DNA of 10,299 nt from Candidatus Hydrogenedentota bacterium (lineage in GTDB: Bacteria; Hydrogenedentota; Hydrogenedentia; Hydrogenedentales; SLHB01). Below the pieces are notes generated by a model. That model worked only from the letters and a program-made list of their open reading frames with translations, did not search any database and was not told where the DNA came from. Below are positions 7,073 through 10,299 of the stretch, piece by piece. Position numbers and translations under genes: made by a program. Each line of letters begins with the position of its first letter. Positions within the stretch are counted from its first letter, which is position 1. The stretch is from positions 1 through 10,299 of the forward strand of contig PUOI01000491.1 in assembly GCA_003552765.1 (NCBI GenBank). Direction: 5' to 3'.

Positions 7073-8137
7073 TCATGAGGCGCCGTCCTCCTCTGATTCG
7101 TTGTTCTCGTTGTCTATCACCGATTCCGGAGCGCGGGGCCGCGCCTCGGACGATGACACCTGCACAAAACGATAATCCCCTTCGCTCGCGGGAGGCGTGA
7201 TGGCCAGCGGCGTCCGGCCCCACGGCAGGGCGGGCTCCGCTTCTTCGCCTTCCTCGTCCACCAGTTCGATTTCCCAGGGGCCCGTGATCAAGAGATCAAG
7301 GGGATCGTCCACGAACAGACTGATTTGGCTGTGCATGGGGAAATCTTGGCTGTAGCGGTTGGCGAACCCGATGGCCCAGCGGGCGGGTTTGATCTCGCGC
7401 CGCAACCGGTAGTGAAGGCTCTCCGCCGGCTCCCAGGGCGGCGCAAGGCCGTCGGCGGTTCCGTCAAAACCAAGATAAGCGTCCTCGCCGTACCAAAACG
7501 CGAAGGGCGTCGGGCCGAAATAGCGGACACTCTCCTCAGTCGCCGCCGGACAGACAAAGGTGGGCATGGACAAGGCCTCGAGCGCATCCAAAAAGGCGCT
7601 GTACTCCTCGGCGGTGTCGTTGGCGGTGAGTTCGCCCGTAATTAGAACCAAGTCCGCGTTGGCTTCATCGATTTCGGCGGCGATTTCCTCGAAAAGCCCC
7701 AGGGACTCCTCGAGATCCCCGCCGTCTCCCACCACCGGGTCCGCGATGTGCGCCACGAGATACACCTCGGGGAAGGATTCCTTCACATGGAGCGCGCGTT
7801 CATTGCGATCGCGCTCGTCTTCCCCCTCGCGTTCGGCTTCCAGGGCATAGACCCCAGGCGCTATCTCGTCGGGGAGGTGACACGTGGCCACGTAACGGCC
7901 GTCGGGACGCGCCTCCCATTCCACCGCCACCGTCATCGTCCCGTCTTCGCCAGCGAGTTTTAGGGGGGTCTGCTTCGTCAGCACGGCCTCGAAGGCCGCT
8001 CCGGGCCGGACCAAGGCGGGCTGACCATTGTGTGGGCTCAAGATGATGTCGAGCGCGCCATCCCCGGCGCGGCCCATGGCGCCGGAGGCGAGACAGACGG
8101 CGCAGACAGCTAGCATAAGGCGGGATATCATGCTCAT
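7073..8137 (-). CDS. Exported metallophosphoesterase-fold protein lacking the metal-binding motifs (predicted pseudoenzyme)
   Basis: A 354-residue protein with a signal peptide (about residues 1-22, MISRLMLAVCAVCLASGAMG). An N-terminal beta-sandwich-like region (about 27-120) precedes a calcineurin-like phosphoesterase fold. That fold is recognisable from the order VYLVAHIAD, DEANADLVLITGEL, EYSAFLDALEALSMPTFV, YFGPTPFAFWYGEDAYLGFD, and later DPLDLLITG. In active enzymes the metal ligands lie in DxH, GD, GNH(D/E), a later H and GHxH. Here the matching places read DPV (133-135), GE (168-169), PAAT (197-200), ANR (259-261) and GPWE (286-289). The fold is kept while catalysis is probably lost. 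The C-terminus is an acidic tail. ATG 8137 overlaps the stop of the upstream propeller gene (ATGA), and GGAGG at 8145-8149 lies 7 bases before it. A second ATG two codons later is less likely. The role, perhaps ligand binding or scaffolding in the periplasm, is unknown. Confidence 0.85.
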   Translation of the reverse strand: MSMISRLMLAVCAVCLASGAMGRAGDGALDIILSPHNGQPALVRPGAAFEAVLTKQTPLKLAGEDGTMTVAVEWEARPDGRYVATCHLPDEIAPGVYALEAEREGEDERDRNERALHVKESFPEVYLVAHIADPVVGDGGDLEESLGLFEEIAAEIDEANADLVLITGELTANDTAEEYSAFLDALEALSMPTFVCPAATEESVRYFGPTPFAFWYGEDAYLGFDGTADGLAPPWEPAESLHYRLRREIKPARWAIGFANRYSQDFPMHSQISLFVDDPLDLLITGPWEIELVDEEGEEAEPALPWGRTPLAITPPASEGDYRFVQVSSSEARPRAPESVIDNENNESEEDGAS

Positions 8138-9141
8138 TGACTGTCCTCCGGGCGCCAAGCGGGATGGGTGGCGGGTTGATCGGCTTCCGTCACCGGCTCG
8201 GCGTCCTCGCCCTCCACGCTGCTGACAAAGATCCGCGGCGCGCCATCGCGATTCGAGACGAACGCAACGCGTTCTCCGTTCGGCGCCCATGCAGGCGCCC
8301 AATTCTCATACGCGCCGGACACGGCCACCTCGTGCACGCGCATCGTTTCCGGATACACCCGGAAAATGCCGCGCCCCCCTTCGCGAAAAGACTCGAACGC
8401 GATCCATTCCCCATCGGGGGACCACGCGGGATTCCAATCCGCCCGGCGGTGATTGCTCACATTGACCAAGCCGCGGTCCTCCGAGGCGATGAATATGTCG
8501 CGGAATCCGCCATCGTTGGACTCAAACGCAATCATGTCCGGGTCCACGGGATTGGGGGCGGGCGCCCATTCAAAGTAGCGGCCCCCGTTCTCCTCGCCAA
8601 CAGGTATCGGCTCCGCCGCGTCTTCCGTGACCCGGTACAAGTCCGAGGTCAGATTTCGCCCCGGCGTTCCCGTGAGGCCCGTGGCGAGCAGTTCGTCCTC
8701 GCTCATCCAACGCGCCGTCAATAGCCCTTCCCGGCCGCCGCCCCACGTCGTCTCTTCGCCCGTGGCGCGATCATGCACCCGGACTTGGCGCGCCAATCCT
8801 TCTCCCGCGGAGTACGCGATGCGCTCGCCATCCGGCGCCCATTGGGGATGCCGATTATGGGAGGACTCGGTTTCCAGCAGCGCGCCATCGGAGCCATCGG
8901 CGCGAACGACGTAAATGCCAACGCCGTCCTCGTCCTCCGTCTCGAAGGCGAGCCATTCGCCGTCCGGCGCCCACACGGGGGGACCGTCGCCGCGTCCCGG
9001 CCCGAGTTCCCTAACCTCGCCGGTTTCGACATCAACGGCGCATACCTGACGCGCGGAGGCCTGAGACCCAACCAAGTAGGCAAGTTCTCCCCCCGCTCCG
9101 GCGCCAACCAATGATAGAATGATGGGTAGTAAAGTATTCAT
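8134..9141 (-). CDS. Exported PD40/TolB-like beta-propeller protein
   Basis: A 335-residue protein with a hydrophobic N-terminus (MNTLLPIILSLVGAGAGG) that reads as a signal peptide, though with no positively charged n-region. Six PD40 (WD40-like) blades can be seen from their W(A/S)PDGExIAF signatures near residues 57, 101, 145 (degenerate, WMSEDELLA), 192 (WAPAPN), 240 and 285. A final PAWRPED near 329 probably closes the ring with the N-terminal strands. These propellers occur in TolB and in many secreted or periplasmic proteins, where they bind partners; the architecture does not show that this is TolB itself. It is first in a two-gene operon with the pseudo-phosphoesterase. The start at ATG 9141 is favoured by an extended -10 just upstream. 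GTG 9168 is an alternative that would add a positively charged ARRAK segment, with AAGGAG 12 bases before it. Confidence 0.85.
   Translation of the reverse strand: MNTLLPIILSLVGAGAGGELAYLVGSQASARQVCAVDVETGEVRELGPGRGDGPPVWAPDGEWLAFETEDEDGVGIYVVRADGSDGALLETESSHNRHPQWAPDGERIAYSAGEGLARQVRVHDRATGEETTWGGGREGLLTARWMSEDELLATGLTGTPGRNLTSDLYRVTEDAAEPIPVGEENGGRYFEWAPAPNPVDPDMIAFESNDGGFRDIFIASEDRGLVNVSNHRRADWNPAWSPDGEWIAFESFREGGRGIFRVYPETMRVHEVAVSGAYENWAPAWAPNGERVAFVSNRDGAPRIFVSSVEGEDAEPVTEADQPATHPAWRPEDSQ
8138..8149 (-). promoter_or_regulatory. Ribosome binding site inside the upstream gene, for coupled translation
   Basis: GGAGG (8149-8145, minus strand) lies within the last codons of the propeller gene, 7 bases before the ATG at 8137, whose ATGA overlaps that gene's TGA stop. 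This selects 8137 as the start over the longer open frame reaching 8302, and suggests that ribosomes finishing the propeller gene re-initiate on the pseudo-phosphoesterase. Confidence 0.75.
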
Positions 9142-9148
9142 ATAGGCT

Positions 9149-9157
9149 AGTTTAGCA
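9149..9157 (-). promoter_or_regulatory. Extended -10 promoter element of the propeller operon
   Basis: On the minus strand TGCTAAACT (9157-9149) fits the extended -10 pattern TGnTAnnnT. The hexamer ends 7 bases before ATG 9141, so transcription would begin within a base of the start codon. No -35 box is seen at the usual distance, and no Shine-Dalgarno precedes the ATG. Confidence 0.35.
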
Positions 9158-9218
9158 CGGCGGGCCACGCCCCATCTAGGCTCCTTGATTCGCTCCTTTC
9201 CACCGCCGCGAAGCGCTG

Positions 9219-9227
9219 TGGTATCCT
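9219..9227 (+). promoter_or_regulatory. Extended -10 promoter element of uvrC
   Basis: TGGTATCCT (9219-9227) fits TGnTAnnnT. The hexamer TATCCT ends 6 bases before the A of ATG 9234, which would place the transcription start on the start codon itself. The only purine stretch between is GAGA, with no proper Shine-Dalgarno. No -35 box is recognisable. Confidence 0.35.
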
Positions 9228-9233
9228 TGAGAT

Positions 9234-10299
9234 ATGGAAGAGCGTCCGGAAATCGCATCGCTGACCCAATTGGAACTCACGCCTGATCCCGCCGCCCGCA
9301 GGGATCCCGAGACCTTTCTGGCCGAATTCGACTTGAGCCAAGTCCCCACAGCCAGCGGCTGCTACATCATGCGGGACCAGGCGAATAAGGTGATGTACGT
9401 TGGGAAGGCGCAGAACCTGCGCGCGCGCATCCGTTCGTACATTAACGATCAGGATACGCGCTACCGCGTCAAGTTCCTGATGCGCCGGGTGGCCCGGATC
9501 GATTTCATGGTCACCACCACGGACAAGGAGGCGGTGCTCCTCGAGAACAGTCTCATCAAGGAACACAAGCCCCGGTATAACGTCCAGCTCAAGGACGACA
9601 AGACCTATGTTAGCCTGAAACTCAACGTGCAGCATCCCTATCCCCGCCTAACCGTGACGCGCAAGGTGAAACGCGACGGGGCCAAGTATTTCGGTCCGTA
9701 TTCGAGCGCGCAGGCCGTCCGCGAGACATTGCGCCACCTCCAGAAGATCTTTCCGCTACGGACCTGCAGCGACGCCGTCCTAAACAACCGCACGCGGCCC
9801 TGCCTCTATTACCAGATGGGGCAATGCGCGGCGCCCTGCGTGGGCTATATCGGCAAGGAGGCGTACCGCGAACTCGTGGACCAGGTCCAACTCGCGCTCG
9901 AAGGCCGCAACAGCGAATTGAAGACGCGGCTCAAGGAGGCCATCCAAAAACACGCGGACGCCTTGGAATTCGAACAGGCCGCCCTGCTCCGCGACCGGCT
10001 TCACGCCATCGAACACACCCTCGAACGCCAGCGGACCGTACGGGCGGGCCAAGAGGGGGACACCGACGTGTTCGGCGTATATACCGAGGGGCGCTACAGC
10101 GAAGTGCAGGCGCTCTTTTTCCGTCAAGGCAAACTGACGGGCGGACGCTCGTTTTCGTTCAAGCGCCACGAGATGCCCGTGGACGAGATGCTGAGTTCGT
10201 TCATCTTGCAGTACTATAGCGACGGCGCGCTCATCCCGCCCGAGATCCTCGTCCCCGTGGCTTTGGATGAGCACGAAGTCCTCGCCGAAATCCTTTCCG
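9234..10299 (+). CDS. uvrC: UvrABC system protein C, excinuclease subunit (3' end outside window)
   Basis: The first 355 residues of UvrC, which makes the incisions on both sides of DNA lesions in nucleotide excision repair after UvrB loading. The GIY-YIG nuclease domain is present: SGCYIM (41-46), YVGKAQNLRARIRSY (55-69) and the catalytic glutamate in LLENSLIKEHKPRYN (E104). Four cysteines, C178, C190, C198 and C202, have the 12-8-4 spacing of the iron-sulfur-binding cysteines reported for E. coli UvrC. A UVR (UvrB-binding) motif spans about 237-267, and the start of the RNase H-like half follows (DVFGVYTEGRYSEVQALFFRQGKL). Full-length members have about 600 residues, so over 200 are missing beyond the edge. 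Oddities: GVY reads GCY, and the N-terminus is about 20 residues longer than in E. coli. It is divergent from the propeller operon and probably unrelated to it in function. Confidence 0.95.
   Translation, partial: MEERPEIASLTQLELTPDPAARRDPETFLAEFDLSQVPTASGCYIMRDQANKVMYVGKAQNLRARIRSYINDQDTRYRVKFLMRRVARIDFMVTTTDKEAVLLENSLIKEHKPRYNVQLKDDKTYVSLKLNVQHPYPRLTVTRKVKRDGAKYFGPYSSAQAVRETLRHLQKIFPLRTCSDAVLNNRTRPCLYYQMGQCAAPCVGYIGKEAYRELVDQVQLALEGRNSELKTRLKEAIQKHADALEFEQAALLRDRLHAIEHTLERQRTVRAGQEGDTDVFGVYTEGRYSEVQALFFRQGKLTGGRSFSFKRHEMPVDEMLSSFILQYYSDGALIPPEILVPVALDEHEVLAEILS

Noticed and set aside
8138..8302. Longer start for the pseudo-phosphoesterase
   Set aside because: The extra 55 residues are Arg-rich antisense-like translation overlapping the propeller gene in another frame. 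The signal peptide begins at 8137 with a strong Shine-Dalgarno.
9147..9635. A 162-codon minus-strand open frame
   Set aside because: It is antisense to uvrC, whose plus-strand frame carries the complete GIY-YIG signature.

Overview
The window looks like a chromosomal stretch from a GC-rich (about 60% by eye), probably uncultured Gram-negative bacterium. The combination of an N-terminal type I dockerin, a very long array of carboxypeptidase-regulatory-like domains, PD40 propeller proteins and palindrome-rich spacers suggests the Planctomycetota / Hydrogenedentota / Lentisphaerota neighbourhood. No rRNA or marker protein here fixes that placement, so it is an inference from gene style only.

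Layout, left to right. Five genes lie on the minus strand. The first is an exported protein with an N-terminal dockerin and a ZU5-like domain, cut by the left edge (1-1622), with a good sigma70-type promoter upstream (1684-1713). Next is a tRNA nucleotidyltransferase / poly(A) polymerase family enzyme (2003-3319). It is followed by a 969-residue membrane-anchored protein with about nine tandem CarboxypepD_reg-like domains (3403-6312). After a 760-base non-coding stretch packed with hairpins come an exported metallophosphoesterase-fold protein that has lost every recognisable metal-binding motif (7073-8137) and an exported PD40/TolB-like beta-propeller (8134-9141). The last two overlap by 4 bases (ATGA) and form a two-gene operon. 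A divergent uvrC (9234 onward, cut by the right edge) is the only plus-strand gene.

The two house-keeping genes (CCA-adding family, uvrC) are ordinary. The interest lies in four places. (1) The pseudo-phosphoesterase, coupled to a propeller. (2) The non-coding palindromes: a 204-bp element (6502-6705) whose hairpins are placed in exact mirror symmetry, and a 55-bp element (6921-6975) of the same logic. In both, nearly all differences between paired hairpins are compensatory, so pairing is preserved. A weaker relative sits between the membrane-protein gene and the CCA-family gene (3339-3395). (3) The N-terminal position of the dockerin. (4) The divergent 9141/9234 promoter region, where both genes lack a Shine-Dalgarno and carry an extended -10 motif at exactly the distance expected for leaderless transcripts. 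The other four minus-strand genes have clear Shine-Dalgarno sites.

No tRNA, rRNA, CRISPR array, transposase or phage gene was seen. I did not find a convincing new defence or biosynthetic system; the palindromic elements and the catalytically dead phosphoesterase are the best leads.
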